From the NCBI GenBank assembly GCA_910574455.1, contig CAJSYZ010000001.1, forward strand, positions 1,719,424 to 1,783,423: DNA of 64,000 nt, in the 5' to 3' direction. The stretch comes from Trichaptum fuscoviolaceum. Lineage: Eukaryota; Basidiomycota; Agaricomycetes; Hymenochaetales; Trichaptaceae. Made by a program: the position numbers and the translations under genes. Shown here piece after piece: positions 1 through 11,288 of the stretch; within the stretch, counting starts at the first letter, position 1; each line of letters begins with the position of its first letter. The notes beneath the pieces are model-generated. The model had not been told where the DNA came from and made no database searches. It saw only the letters and a list, made by a program, of their open reading frames with translations.

Positions 1-220
1 CGATGTTGAAAATTGGTAGAAAAGTGAAGAAGAGAATCTGCGGTGACTTGGGCGTTGGGATACAGTGGTAGTTGAGGAGGAGGCCATGACTACGTCAGTT
101 CGCTACTGAAAAGTCACTTGAGGCCATCAACGATATTATAGAGCTTACTCATCTTGGATGATTGGTTAAAGTGTGTCTGTAAGGTGGTTCCTGCCCTAGG
201 CTGCCAGTGCCAGTGTGTAA
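1..220. other. Left edge; no gene recognised
   Basis: No coding region with family resemblance is visible. The last 25 bases carry the CCAGTGCCAGTG motif typical of the palindromic islands further right, so the accessory block already includes this edge. Bases 213-220 (GTGTGTAA) are the left target duplication of the hAT element that follows. Confidence 0.4.
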
Positions 221-1865
221 TAGAGCATGACACGGGTGCAGGTTATCCGTGGGTACCTGCAGGTACCTGGGCCAAAATACCTGCGGTTCCAGGTGCACCC
301 GCACGCAGGTACCTGATTCCCACGCTTACCTGCGGATCCAGGTTTGGATTTTTTTTGCCCAGGTACCTGGCCGGGTACCTGCAAGTACCCGGTAAATCAC
401 GTGCACTCATCTTGAGTGCGACGAACGCAACAATGTACCACTACTTTCACCATCTTTCCACTCAACTCTGAGCTATCTCGAGGCTCCCTATAGAAGTTAT
501 ACTGGCTGCCGACCACAGCGACAACCTCGAGCCCGATGACCGCCTCCCCACCAACTGCGCGCTTGTCTGCCAGGCGAGGTCGACTCCAGCACAGAGTCTG
601 CTTTTCCGTCAGTCCTTCGCCCGCGCGGTCGACCGCAAGACGGAACAAGGCCGCGAGCTTGAAGCGACCGTTGACGTTGTCGAAGGAGAGTGACCAGTGG
701 GTGTGGTGCTGTGGCTAGAGCTGCTGTGCGACGTCGACGTCGGCGTTTCTTGAGACGACGAGGAGTGTGTCGAAGTAGTGTGCTTCGTTGAAGTTGGCGT
801 CGGCGTGGGGGTCGGCGTAGGTGTCGGAGTGGGAGATGCCTTGTGCGCGGTTGTAGTCTTCTTGGTAGTGGTGGGTGTATCGTCGCCACCGTCGCCACCG
901 CTGCTGCTGCCGTCGTTGAAGATTCCGTTGCACGCCTGCGCATCACACTCGATTACAACCATTTAGATCAGGTTCCTCACCACTCCTTCGCTTGCGCAGT
1001 CGTCGTATGTCCCAACCTCTCTGACTCGACATCTTGCTCTATGGCCGCGGTGTGCCTGCGCAACAGACGGAGGGTGCCTTTGACGCAGCGCGCATGTGCA
1101 AGACAGTCCCATCATTCGAGCACACACTTTCTCGAAGTATGCAAGTTAACTCGAAAGTCTCGAAGCTGCCTACTACGATGACAACATGCGCCATGATCGC
1201 CTCCTCGCCAACTGCGCGCTTGTCTTTCGTCCGCGCGGACGACCGCAAAGCAGACGCGGCGAAGATCAAGCTAGAATCTCGTACTGCAGAGGTTGAACTG
1301 GTCTTCTGGTACGTCTTTTTCTTGCTTTTTTCTTACCTTCTTCGCACTAATCTCACCATTGATCCCGCTCGTCGCCTTCGACATGCCGCTCGTCCAGCAT
1401 CCGCAACACCCACCGTCGCCTGTACTCATGATGCGGCCCCACAAGCGGTACGCATCATCGGCCAACTTCCACCATCGCAAACCCTTGGCGCTCACCGCCA
1501 TCGTCCAGTTCGCCGCCTCCTCGCCCTCTTCTAGCCCATCCAGATTCGACCAAGCCCAAATCCTCTGGCGGCGAGGCAGTCGTCTCTCCGCCAGCCCTTT
1601 CGACTGGTCGTGGTCCATGCAAGGCTGTCCACCTCCAGGATACATGGTATGTTATTAATTATGTTTCTATCTTATTACTACACTACTTACAGTTATTACC
1701 TGCAGGTCCTATCAGGTACCTGCAATACCTGCAGGTAACGGGTCCAGGTAGACCCGGATCCGTTTCCCACGGTTCCGGGTCGGATCCAGGTATCAGTTTT
1801 TTTGCGCAGGTACCTGCGCTTTGCGGATCCGGGTACACCTGCAGGTGCACCCGTGTCATGCTCTA
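221..1865 (+). mobile_element. Non-autonomous hAT-type element, copy 1
   Basis: The 1,645-bp unit begins TAGAGCATGACACGGGTGCA and ends with its exact inverse complement, giving 20-bp terminal inverted repeats. It is flanked by identical 8-bp direct repeats GTGTGTAA (213-220 and 1866-1873). An 8-bp duplication plus a TAGAG-type terminus fits the hAT superfamily. About 200 bp at each end is crowded with GGTACCTG/CAGGTACC/ACCTGCAGGT palindromes, as expected for subterminal transposase-binding sites (inference). No transposase is encoded. The interior has overlapping reading frames rich in Thr-Pro repeats and two diverged copies of a gene fragment (about 500-710 and 1150-1290). It matches the copy at 7,871-9,517 in reverse orientation, with few differences. 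Confidence 0.88.
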
Positions 1866-2742
1866 GTGTGTAAGATGATCCCGTGTCAACTCAACTGTAC
1901 ATCCTACGGCAGCGGCTGTTCCTTTTTCCGATAATTGCGTAGGATGCGATCAATAGTGGAGGGTGCGGGCCAAGATGTAATCCTGGAGAGCAGAACGTAG
2001 TGTTAAACAGAAAATACACCAGGACGTAAGACAACCTGAGGAAGTTCTCTGTTAACGAGCCTGGTTGTATGGCATGGTGACTACGGCCAGTGTTGAGCAT
2101 CTTCAATGTCCACCAAGTACTATGCCTGTGGTAGAACAACTTGAAGTTGAAGTCGACAACTGAGTGCCAGCCTGCCAGCCTTAGTAGTGAGTGCCACAAC
2201 TTCAAGTTGAACTTGAAGTCACCGTGCCAGTGACCGGCGTGCCACTGGCACTGGCAGCCTGAGTGGCAGTGAGCCTGAGTGACTCCGACTCAGACATCAC
2301 TGGCAGAAGAATTTGCCGTCCATGTCCTCTTCATCTTGCTCCCCGGAACATTGAAGGGATGAAGTAGTGATGTTGAAGGCAACTTGAGCCAGAGGAACTT
2401 TAACACGGTGTATGTCCCCGAAATGTTAAAGTAGAAGCACAACACAAACAAGCCTTCGGGTACTACTAGTACGAGTACTAGTAGGCTAGTAGATACTCCT
2501 GGCAGCCTGGGGATGCGCTGCATCGTATGAGATGTGGTGATCAGTATTTACAAAATATCTTCAAGTTGAAGGTCATATCATCACACAATCAAGCAAGACA
2601 TAGGCGTTTTATTCAAGAAAAAGACGACACATCATTGTTTACTATTATCGGAAAGACAAAGTCGAAACATCATTGTTTATCAGGAAGACAGATAGACTCG
2701 ACGAAGTTTATACCGTGACCATATACTACGGGTAGTAGTATA
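1866..2742. repeat. Palindromic motif island, left spacer
   Basis: No coding region is supported. The stretch contains the right target duplication of hAT copy 1 (1866-1873), then CTTGAAGTTGAAG, GTGCCAGTGCC, GAGTGACTCCGACTCAG and TACTAGTAGTACTAG-type motifs. A short direct repeat built on ACATCATTGTTTA occurs at about 2630 and 2668. It lies downstream of the minus-strand gene ending at 2743. Confidence 0.6.
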
Positions 2743-5700
2743 CTAGGACAAGGGCGTCAAAGATTTGAGTCGAGATACGCCTTCGCCGGTAATCCGAAAC
2801 TCAAATGGCTCTTTGTAAAGAGGATTGGAAGGATTCACAAATCCTTCCTTGGAACTAGGAGGCTTCCGTGTTTGCTCACGCACTTCCTTTGCCCAGTCCA
2901 TGCGCAGAGCCAAATAAGACTGAGGTGTCCGACCATAAGGGCCATGGTTCCCCACTATCTTGCATATCCTTTTAAGCACGTCCTGCTGTTCATAGGTAAA
3001 GAGTGGTTCCCCCGCTGTCAGGTGCAGTACGGATGGTGCGTTTTCTATGAATTTGGAGAGAGATTCGTCGTCACCATAATAATGTCGGTCGTGGATAAGT
3101 TTATTCAAATGTTGCCTGAGTGGAGTCTCGTTCATCACCTCAAAAACGACATGTTCAGAAGACGTAATCATCTGCATCGCGTTGGAAAGGATAACAGCTT
3201 TCTCCCTGTGCGTATTTCGCCGCTTCTCCAGATGCAGGATCTTCGATAATTTTTTTCGGTCTTCGTCATTTTCCGGCCACTTTCGCACTGGCACCGGGAC
3301 TTCCGTGAGATTCGCCTGCTTGACAACTTCCGCTAGTGTGTTCAAGGATAATTGGTCGAAAGAAGCTGAGACTTCCTCAAAACTGCGCTGTATATCAGCT
3401 GGGAGAGCTTTTGGAGGAAAACCTTTGGCCGACGCATGGGGTATGTCCTCAGAGCCATAGTATTCGATGTCGCCCTCTTCGGCCATCTTTGCAAAGAGTT
3501 CCTCGAAATAGAACTTAGGCAGGTCCTTCAGATCGAGGACACCCTCTTCTGATGGATCAAGATTTGGGAACGGTTTGCACGTAAAGTCATCTATGCTGGC
3601 ATCCCATGTGGACTCCTGCTCGTCGAGTGTGGTGGCTGGCTGTTGTGAATCCAACTTCTTCAGCTTGCGATTGAGGATGACATACAACCTTCGATGGAAT
3701 TCGAAGATAAGATAGAAGCGCACAAGAAAGAAACGGAACTTTTCGATGGATTTTGCGTCAGGCGACGGCTGCCAGGAGTTTGTGAAGGGGTATTTGGATT
3801 TAAGCTCTGCTCTCGCGCCCTCTACCAAGCTGTGCAGCTTCTTTTCGGTTTCCCTCAGCGTCTTCACGGCCCGGCCCCTCTTTTCCTCACTACACTTTGG
3901 GTCCTTTGTCGTCACCTCCACCTCCTCTGCTTTCTTTTTCGCCTTAGTAACCGCCTCCTTGTATGTCGTATCCTCCTTGCGGAAGTCTGCTAACTTGTCT
4001 TCAATCCCTGCTAACCACTCTTCGTAGCGTGCTTTCTCTGAGGATATGAGGCTTTCAGGTAAAGCGGTGAGCAGGTCATCAAACAGATGCCTTGCAATGG
4101 GAACCTTTCCGTCCCGGCGCATGGTTGGTTGGGCAGTGAACTCAGCGTAAAGCTCGTTTACACCTCTGATGAGCCCCGCTGTCTTGACACCGCCATCACC
4201 AGTAATGTCAAAAGGGGCAACCGATTCGATCTTGAATTTGTTTGGGAAAACAATGGCAAAAGCCATATAAAGAATGTTCCTGGCGTCCTCGAAGACGTGT
4301 CGTAGTTTAATACTACAAGCTGCCGCTTCGCTCTATGTGAGAACTCATGAGTTTAATTTGTTTTGCAATAGCTTTCAAGATGACTTACCGATTCAGCTGC
4401 TACGGCAATGATTTGAAGCTCGCGTATCATGACAGCGAACGATGCTATAGTCCGCGTCAAAAGGTCGTCTTTGGAGCGGTCCGCCTTCCGTTCAGCATCC
4501 AATGTCTGGTCCGCCTTCCGTTCAGCATCCAATGTCTCCCTACGAGCCAGCTTTTCGTTCATTTGAAGCACCTTGTCGGTGGTGCTTCGAATCATATCAA
4601 ATTGACTGTCAAGCCTTTTGCTAACATTAGCTGCCATGACGGAGTGTAGCGCATGGATGCCCTCCTCAGCTGCAGCCCTCGCAAGCATCGGGTAATTCAG
4701 GGTTGCCTGGTCCTTTATATGTTGTATCTCGTTGGAGAGAGAATCGACTTTCTCCTGCAAGGTCTTTATTGTCTCCGAGTAATCCGTGTTCTCCGATTTG
4801 GCCGCCTTTTTTTTCGTGGCTTTCAGATCTTCCTTTTTTTTGTCAAGATCTTGAGATCCAACATTCTGCATCGCCCGTTCCAGCCGTTCATCCACTTTCT
4901 TTTTTTCATCAGTATTCGCCGCCCGAGCTGCCGCTCCATGCTTGAGTTTTGTTATCACCTGGTTGAGAACTTTGGCAGTCTCGACCAGCTTTCCTCCAAT
5001 GTCCGTCCATTCCTTGCCCGCTTTGTCCAAGTCGCCCCCTATCCCATTGAGCATGGTGACTGACAAGTCGCTGGTTGGGTATAGGAAAGAGATAAGAAGC
5101 AATCTACACAGACTGGCAATGTCACTCACAGGTTCGTTTTCAAGTCTTCGACACTGTTTGACGGCTTGGAGTCCACGTCCGACCCAGGTTTTGCCACCCC
5201 ACTGCCAGTGGCACCGGCACTGGCGGCCTCGCTGACAGTAGAATGGAATGTCATCAAGATGCAATTAAGCTCAGGCTGGCAACACTACTCACAATTCCAA
5301 ATTGGATGTGTCTGGTTCCGCCTCAGTGGCAGACGTCAAATTGCCACTGCCAACTCCTAGTCCGACCTCAAACTCCGATTGTGACCTCAACCCGGGCCCT
5401 GCACTTGCAAGAGACTCCGAGTCGGACATGGAGACGCCGGGCCCATTCACTGGCAGGCTGTCAAGAGAATGTCCTGGTCACATACTTTGAAGGCTGGCAA
5501 CATGAATGACACTTACTTGATTGCTGATTTGCCACTGTCATCTCGCTGTACCAACTGAATGAGAAATTCAATCCATTTCACCATGTCTGACCGCGTCTTT
5601 ATAAGCTCGGGCCACGGATGGGCTCCATTTTCGCCGGAAGAAACTATTCCTGTTTGGACTTTTTTGTGAAAGAATTGAAATTACTACTAATACTAGTTTT

Positions 5701-5870
5701 TGAGACATGTACTACATACCAGCTCGTCTGGCATCATCTGGACCCAGCAGCAGTCTGACTTCGATTGGCCCGGGAGGCTCAGGCTGAGTGCCAGTGGCTT
5801 GCTGGCCCGGGATGCCAGTGTTAACAGGTAGCAGTGGCATGTTAGCGTGAGGGACAACACTGGCAGACAT
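2743..5870 (-). CDS. Large coiled-coil protein of unknown function, transposon cargo
   Basis: I do not recognise the family. A six-exon model reads from an ATG at 5870 (MSASVVPHAN) to the stop at 2743 with consistent GT-AG introns, for a product of roughly 900-950 residues. Order of parts: a Pro/Gly-rich N-terminus, a short helical segment containing MVKWIEFLIQLVQ, a low-complexity acidic/Ser-Gly region (about 5,160-5,460) partly spelled by the same CCAGTGGCA motifs found outside genes, a Lys/Glu/Ala coiled coil (about 4,480-5,050), a second charged helical region (3,800-4,020), and a globular-looking C-terminus containing VGNHGPYGRT. No catalytic motif is apparent. It is read away from the 7,808-11,288 gene across a motif-rich spacer. 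A perfect 30-bp tandem duplication lies within the coiled coil. Expression is not demonstrated. Confidence 0.72.
4478..4537. repeat. 30-bp perfect tandem duplication in coding sequence
   Basis: Two adjacent identical 30-base copies (4478-4507 and 4508-4537) add ten residues (a TLDAERKADQ-like unit, repeated) to the coiled coil of the minus-strand gene without changing frame. Confidence 0.9.
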
Positions 5871-7807
5871 TCTGAAGGGATAGTCGTTGAGTTGCTGGCT
5901 TCAAGATGATGTGGGGGGCATCATGATGGGGTCCGCTGCCAGTGGCAACTAAAAGCTATTCACCGTCGGAACGTGAACTTGAAGAAGTTGATGGAAGTCG
6001 GATACTACCGCTGCCAGCAGGCCACACCGTGACTCAGGCTGACGGAGTGCCGTGAAGAGTAGTACTATATTTAAATTTAAGTACTCAGGCTAGTACTACT
6101 ATGCCAGTGATACTACTACTACTAGTAGTAGGACTTCCCAGCCTCACTGGCACTGGCAGTGCCACAGCATGAGTGCACCCGCCGCGAGTAGTACTACTAC
6201 CGTAACTACTAGTACTACTACTACTACTAGTACTTACTAGTCGAATTTGAAGTTGATGATCTCAGCAACTTGACAGCTCGGCCGCCGCAGTTCGCTTCGG
6301 AGTCCGAGTCCTCGCCGGATAGTACTATAGTAGTACTATACTTGTTTGTGTTTCACGGCATGATGATGCGGAGGCACCGTGATCATCATTATGATGGTAC
6401 TGGATGCCTTCCCGTAAGGATTTAGGACGACGATTCTTATCCTAAATCCTCTTCCGAATATTATCCGGGAACGGAGCCAACTTTCCGGTCGACGTCGGTC
6501 GTCCTAAATTACTGAGATCAAGGAAGGGCTCTAAACATTACAGCAGCGTTCTCACATACCATATTTAGTAGAAGTGAAGATTATGTGACGCACCCGCTTC
6601 CATTTTAAGCAATTTTATCTATGAAAATAATCCGGCAGACCTCACCGTGGCAACCGGAAAGGAATTTAGGACCCGTCCTAGATGTTGCTTACGGTTTAGG
6701 ATGGCTGTCCTAAACCTGTACCTGACGGAGTTTCAAAGATTTAGGACAGCCTCCGCCGTCCTAAATTCTTACGGGAAGGCATCCACTAGAGTAGTGACGC
6801 AGCCTGCGGCTCAGGCTGAGTCGGAAGCCACCATACTCAGGCTATGCTTCCCGTACTAAGGATTTAGAACGGCTTTTTCGTCCTACAAGTAGTATGTAGT
6901 ACTAGTACTAAACGGCACGGCTCGGAGCCAAACTCTCCGTCTTGCCCGGGCCCTAAATTTCCAGGATCTAGCAGAGGGGAAGGGTCTGCCAGATGGTCCG
7001 TGTCTAGGACAGTCGTCCTAAATGCCTGCCTTGCTTACCGTACTAGTAGTAGTATCAGGTAAGATATCATAAGTACACCCTGATACCTTACCTTCAAGTT
7101 CAAAGGTAAGTTATACCGCGGGACTCCATGGACCGGCAGAACTTCTGCTCAAGGCCGGCGGTGGACGGGTGGCTTCAACCTCCCTAAATGCTTGCCAGCC
7201 TGAGTGCCAAGCGGGGTCTTATGGGTTTCAATTTCGGGTGTCCTAAATCCTTCATCCAGTGGCGCCACTGGCAGTGATACCGTGACTCAGGCTCAGCCTG
7301 AGCCTGAGGCTGCCACTGCAGTGCCAGTGGCAGTGAGGCTACTAGTTCTGGGAGGAAGGGCACTGCGTTCCGGAATTGCGTGATAACGCTCAGGGAAATC
7401 TGCCTCCCGTGCGAACGTCTTCAAGTTGACAAATGGGGGACTCGGACTCGGAGTAAGGGACTTGCCGGCGAAGCTCGGCCCGTTTTCTACTACTGTAGTA
7501 TTAGTAATAACTTGAAGTTGCCCCTCAGGCTCACTGGCACTCACTGCCAGTGGCTCACTCAGGCTACTACTAGTACTAGTAATAGCCTACTACTACTAGT
7601 ACTACTCAGGCTGCCGGTGGCATGCCACGGTGGCGACACTTGACCTTCATTCCAACTTCACTCACCGTTTGAATAACCCTTGCCATTACTTTCCTCTCAG
7701 GCATACTACTACTACTACTAGTATTCCTAGTAGTAGTACTCACTGCACTGCCAACTTGATCTTGAAGTAGCTCAGGCTCTTCGTTCAGTCACTATCAAAT
7801 CTCCAAA
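5871..7807. repeat. Palindromic motif island between divergent genes
   Basis: This 1.9-kb spacer separates the start of the minus-strand coiled-coil gene from the start of the plus-strand gene at 7808, so it should include both promoters. It is saturated with four motif families in both orientations: ACTAGTAGTACTACT, GCCACTGGCAGTG, CTCAGGCTGAGCCTGAG, and AACTTGAAGTTCAAG. A further motif TTTAGGAC/GTCCTAAA recurs between 6,400 and 7,260 and belongs partly to a discrete inverted-repeat element (6,401-6,785). No gene is supported. Confidence 0.75.
6401..6785. mobile_element. 385-bp MITE-like inverted-repeat element
   Basis: The ends at 6401-6428 and 6758-6785 are inverted complements matching at 27 of 28 bases (outer part TGGATGCCTTCCCGTAAG). 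Internally the TTTAGGAC motif recurs in both orientations. It encodes nothing. No clear target duplication is visible (flanks GTAC and CTAG), so the superfamily is undetermined. A degenerate half copy begins near 6,846 (GCTTCCCGTACTAAGGATTT). Confidence 0.65.
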
Positions 7808-10800
7808 ATGTCAAGTTCTGATCTCGGGGATACTCCAAGCTCTTGCTTGGACACAGACGAGGACGAGGACTAGAGCATGACACGGGTGCACCTGCAGGTG
7901 TACCCGGATCCGCAAAGCGCAGGTACCTGCGCAAAAAAACTGATACCTGGATCCGACCCGGAACCGTGGGAAACGGATCCGGGTCTACCTGGACCCGTTA
8001 CCTGCAGGTATTGCAGGTACCTGATAGGACCTGCAGGTAATAACTGTAAGTAGTGTAGTAATAAGATAGAAACATAATTAATAACATACCATGTATCCTG
8101 GAGGTGGACAGCCTTGCATGGACCACGACCAGTCGAAAGGGCTGGCGGAGAGACGACTGCCTCGCCGCCAGAGGATTTGGGCTTGGTCGAATCTGGATGG
8201 GCTAGAAGAGGGCGAGGAGGCGGCGGAACTGGACGATGGCGGTGAGCGCCAAGGGTTTGCGATGGTGGAAGTTGGCCGATGATGCGTACCGCTTGTGGGG
8301 CCGCATCATGAGTACAGGCGACGGTGGGTGTTGCGGATGCTGGACGAGCGGCATGTCGAAGGCGACGAGCGGGATCAATGGTGAGATTAGTGCGAAGAAG
8401 GTAAGAAAAAAGCAAGAAAAAGACGTACCAGAAGACCAGTTCAACCTCTGCAGTACGAGATTCTAGCTTGATCTTCGCCGCGTCTGCTTTGCGGTCGTCC
8501 GCGCGGACGAAAGACAAGCGCGCAGTTGGCGAGGAGGCGATCATGGCGCATGTTGTCATCGTAGTAGGCAGCTTCGAGACTTTCGAGTTAACTTGCATAC
8601 TTCGAGAAAGTGTGTGCTCGAATGATGGGACTGTCTTGCACATGCGCGCTGCGTCAAAGGCACCCTCCGTCTGTTGCGCAGGCACACCGCGGCCATAGAG
8701 CAAGATGTCGAGCTCAGAGAGGTTGGGACATACGACGACTGCGCAAGCGAAGGAGTGGTGAGGAACCTGATCTAAATGGTTGTAATCGAGTGTGATGCGC
8801 AGGCGTGCAACGGAATCTTCAACGACGGCAGCAGCAGCGGTGGCGACGGTGGCGACGATACACCCACCACTACCAAGAAGACTACAACCGCGCACAAGGC
8901 ATCTCCCACTCCGACACCTACGCCGACCCCCACGCCGACGCCAACTTCAACGAAGCACACTACTTCGACACACTCCTCGTCGTCTCAAGAAACGCCGACG
9001 TCGACGTCGCACAGCAGCTCTAGCCACAGCACCACACCCACTGGTCACTCTCCTTCGACAACGTCGACGGTCGCTTCAAGCTCGCGGCCTTGTTCCGTCT
9101 TGCGGTCGACCGCGCGGGCGAAGGACTGACGGAAAAGCAGACTCTGTGCTGGAGTCGACCTCGCCTGGCAGACAAGCGCGCAGTTGGTGGGGAGGCGGTC
9201 ATCGGGCTCGAGGTTGTCGCTGTGGTCGGCAGCCAGTATAACTTCTATAGGGAGCCTCGAGATAGCTCAGAGTTGAGTGGAAAGATGGTGAAAGTAGTGG
9301 TACATTGTTGCGTTCGTCGCACTCAAGATGAGTGCACGTGATTTACCGGGTACTTGCAGGTACCCGGCCAGGTACCTGGGCAAAAAAAATCCAAACCTGG
9401 ATCCGCAGGTAAGCGTGGGAATCAGGTACCTGCGTGCGGGTGCACCTGGAACCGCAGGTATTTTGGCCCAGGTACCTGCAGGTACCCACGGATAACCTGC
9501 ACCCGTGTCATGCTCTAACGAGGACGGTTCAGAATCCAGCTTTGGTCTCAACACTCACAGCTCAAAGTCCGCGATCATCGAAGACGAGAGCGAATACGAA
9601 GTGTATACAAATCCTGTAGAGGTTAAGTTCGGTAGGACCACATATTATCTATATTTCAGTGTGTGGTTTGGCTTATCTTCAATGACTTGTCAGAGGACCT
9701 ACCCTTTGGTTATCGCTCGGGAGCATATATCGATAGCACGGTGGTCCAGTCAATCACCAAAAGCTTAGAGTCCAAGCTAGAGCATGCAAATCGCTTCGGG
9801 TTTTCGTCGAACGATTTCAAGGAAACACTTGTTCTGGCTGATCGGCTGGGGAGGTACTTTGATACGTCAAATCAGTATATCAGTAACCGGGTTAGGGAAG
9901 CACAGGCTCTGCAGAGGAAGACGGCTGTGATGCTAGACCAGTTTCGGATCAGTACATACCAGTACACGGACATGATCTTCAAGCTAGGTGAAGAACTAGC
10001 TATCCTGATGCGTTATACGGTAAGCTGCAAATTAAATCAAAAGCTTGAATGCACGTCTCTAACCGCTTGTTCTTATGGTAATGCGCTATAGCCCGAGGAG
10101 CCACTTGAGCTGCTTATCCGCAAGCGTGTGGAGGAATCAAGACTTGCTGTCGCCACGGCGTTCATATCTGTTCTTCCCGGCTTTTTCCCGTCAGGGAAAC
10201 TCATCAATGTTTTCACTGGGGACGTCATCTGGGATAATTTCTTGTCTTGCTTAGTCGCCCGATATCATTCACACCATGCAATCGTGCGTTGGCAACGTAA
10301 ATTTGAGGATGAGGAGGCCGGCAATCGATTGATACAGACAAAATCTGTCTTTTCTGCCATAAGGATCGACATCAAAGGCACAAAGCTCGAGGAAAATGTT
10401 CGTCGTGAACTCTCTGCTCAATTGAAGCACTTTACGCCAGTCGTGGGCGTGAATCTTAAAGGCTCTACAAGCAGGCCCCGAAACCCAAGGCTTGCGCTCA
10501 AGTTCTTTCTCCCCCTACTTATTTGGTCATATAACGAGTGCAAGGATTGGATCGTCTTCCTAGACAAATGCCGTGCGGAACAATTGCCAAAGTCGCCCGT
10601 TGGTCAACTCTCAGAAGCAGAAGTCAATTGTTCTGCGACTCAGGCGACTCCGACTGTCTTTCAATCCGGAACAGCACGAGAGGCTCGGCGTCGATGGAAA
10701 CGTGAACTTGAACGTGCCGGTGGAGAAGCTGCTCTAGCTGACTTTCATCGACTCATTCAGAAGTCAATGGATATTCTTGGCGTCGACTCGGCTGATGGTG

Positions 10801-11288
10801 GAACGTCCTCATTGGAGAATAATCGACAAATCCAGCGCGAATACGGAAATTATTCGGTTGTTCTGCGCAGGTTCAACTGGATCAGGAAATGTTTAATCAT
10901 CCTCTGTGATGATTCGCTTCTGGATCTGTTGCTCATGAATGATGGTGCAATGCAGCGCTTCTCCAGGGAGATGGACTTTGCTAGGCTGGGCATTATCGAA
11001 GTGACTCGAGCCATTAGGCAATTTGACGATGCTGATCGCAAAGATATAGACAAGGAAAGACTCGACAGGGCCGCCGAATTTCTCCACAAAGATATGGAAC
11101 ACATCGATCATGCCCTTATTCCGGCAGAGCAAATTTTTGACTCTTTACTCCTGAAGACAGTCGACGATTTACTTCGTAATTATGGTCCATTTTATTTAAC
11201 AGATTATGGAATCCTATTTGCTCTTCTCGACAAATTGGATCCCATCACGGACACCGACTCGGATGTCAATATGAGCTCGGCGATGTAA
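7808..11288 (+). pseudogene. Cargo gene of unknown function split by hAT insertion
   Basis: The family is not recognised. The start is taken as ATG 7808 (MSSSDLGDTPSSC), which leads into a Glu/Asp-rich stretch interrupted after about 21 codons by the hAT copy at 7,871-9,517. The frame resumes after the duplicated ACGAGGAC and runs through exons at about 9,526-9,635, 9,660-10,020 and 10,092-11,288. With the insert ignored, the product is about 570 residues. It is mostly helical, with no transmembrane segment and no recognised catalytic motif. The C-terminal part contains LLRNYGPFYLTDYG, loosely similar to VGNHGPYGRTPQSYL in the divergent neighbour. The insertion plus duplication adds 1,655 bases, which shifts the frame, and the insert contains stops. 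Unless the insert is spliced out, this allele is broken. Everything downstream of it is undegraded, so the break is recent. Confidence 0.7.
7871..9517 (-). mobile_element. Non-autonomous hAT-type element, copy 2
   Basis: This 1,647-bp element has the same 20-bp terminal inverted repeats as the copy at 221-1865 and is in the opposite orientation. Flanking 8-bp direct repeats ACGAGGAC lie at 7863-7870 and 9518-9525, independent of those of copy 1. Two single-base insertions relative to copy 1 (in the regions near 8,235 and 8,715) account for the length difference, and I noticed a few substitutions. There is no transposase, so mobilisation would need a hAT transposase in trans (inference). It lies in the acidic coding stretch of the gene starting at 7808. 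Confidence 0.9.

Noticed and set aside
496..962. Overlapping reading frames of 117 and 149 codons inside the hAT copies (also 8,776-9,241) as real genes
   Set aside because: Three frames are open at once because of Thr-Pro and Arg-rich low-complexity repeats; no family match, no start context, and the unit is a non-autonomous transposon.
5871..7807. CRISPR-like or satellite array
   Set aside because: The words are short, shuffled and inverted with no constant repeat-spacer unit, and the organism is eukaryotic.
221..9517. One large transposon with 1.65-kb terminal inverted repeats
   Set aside because: Each 1.65-kb unit has its own 20-bp inverted ends and its own distinct 8-bp target duplication, so they are two separate insertions.
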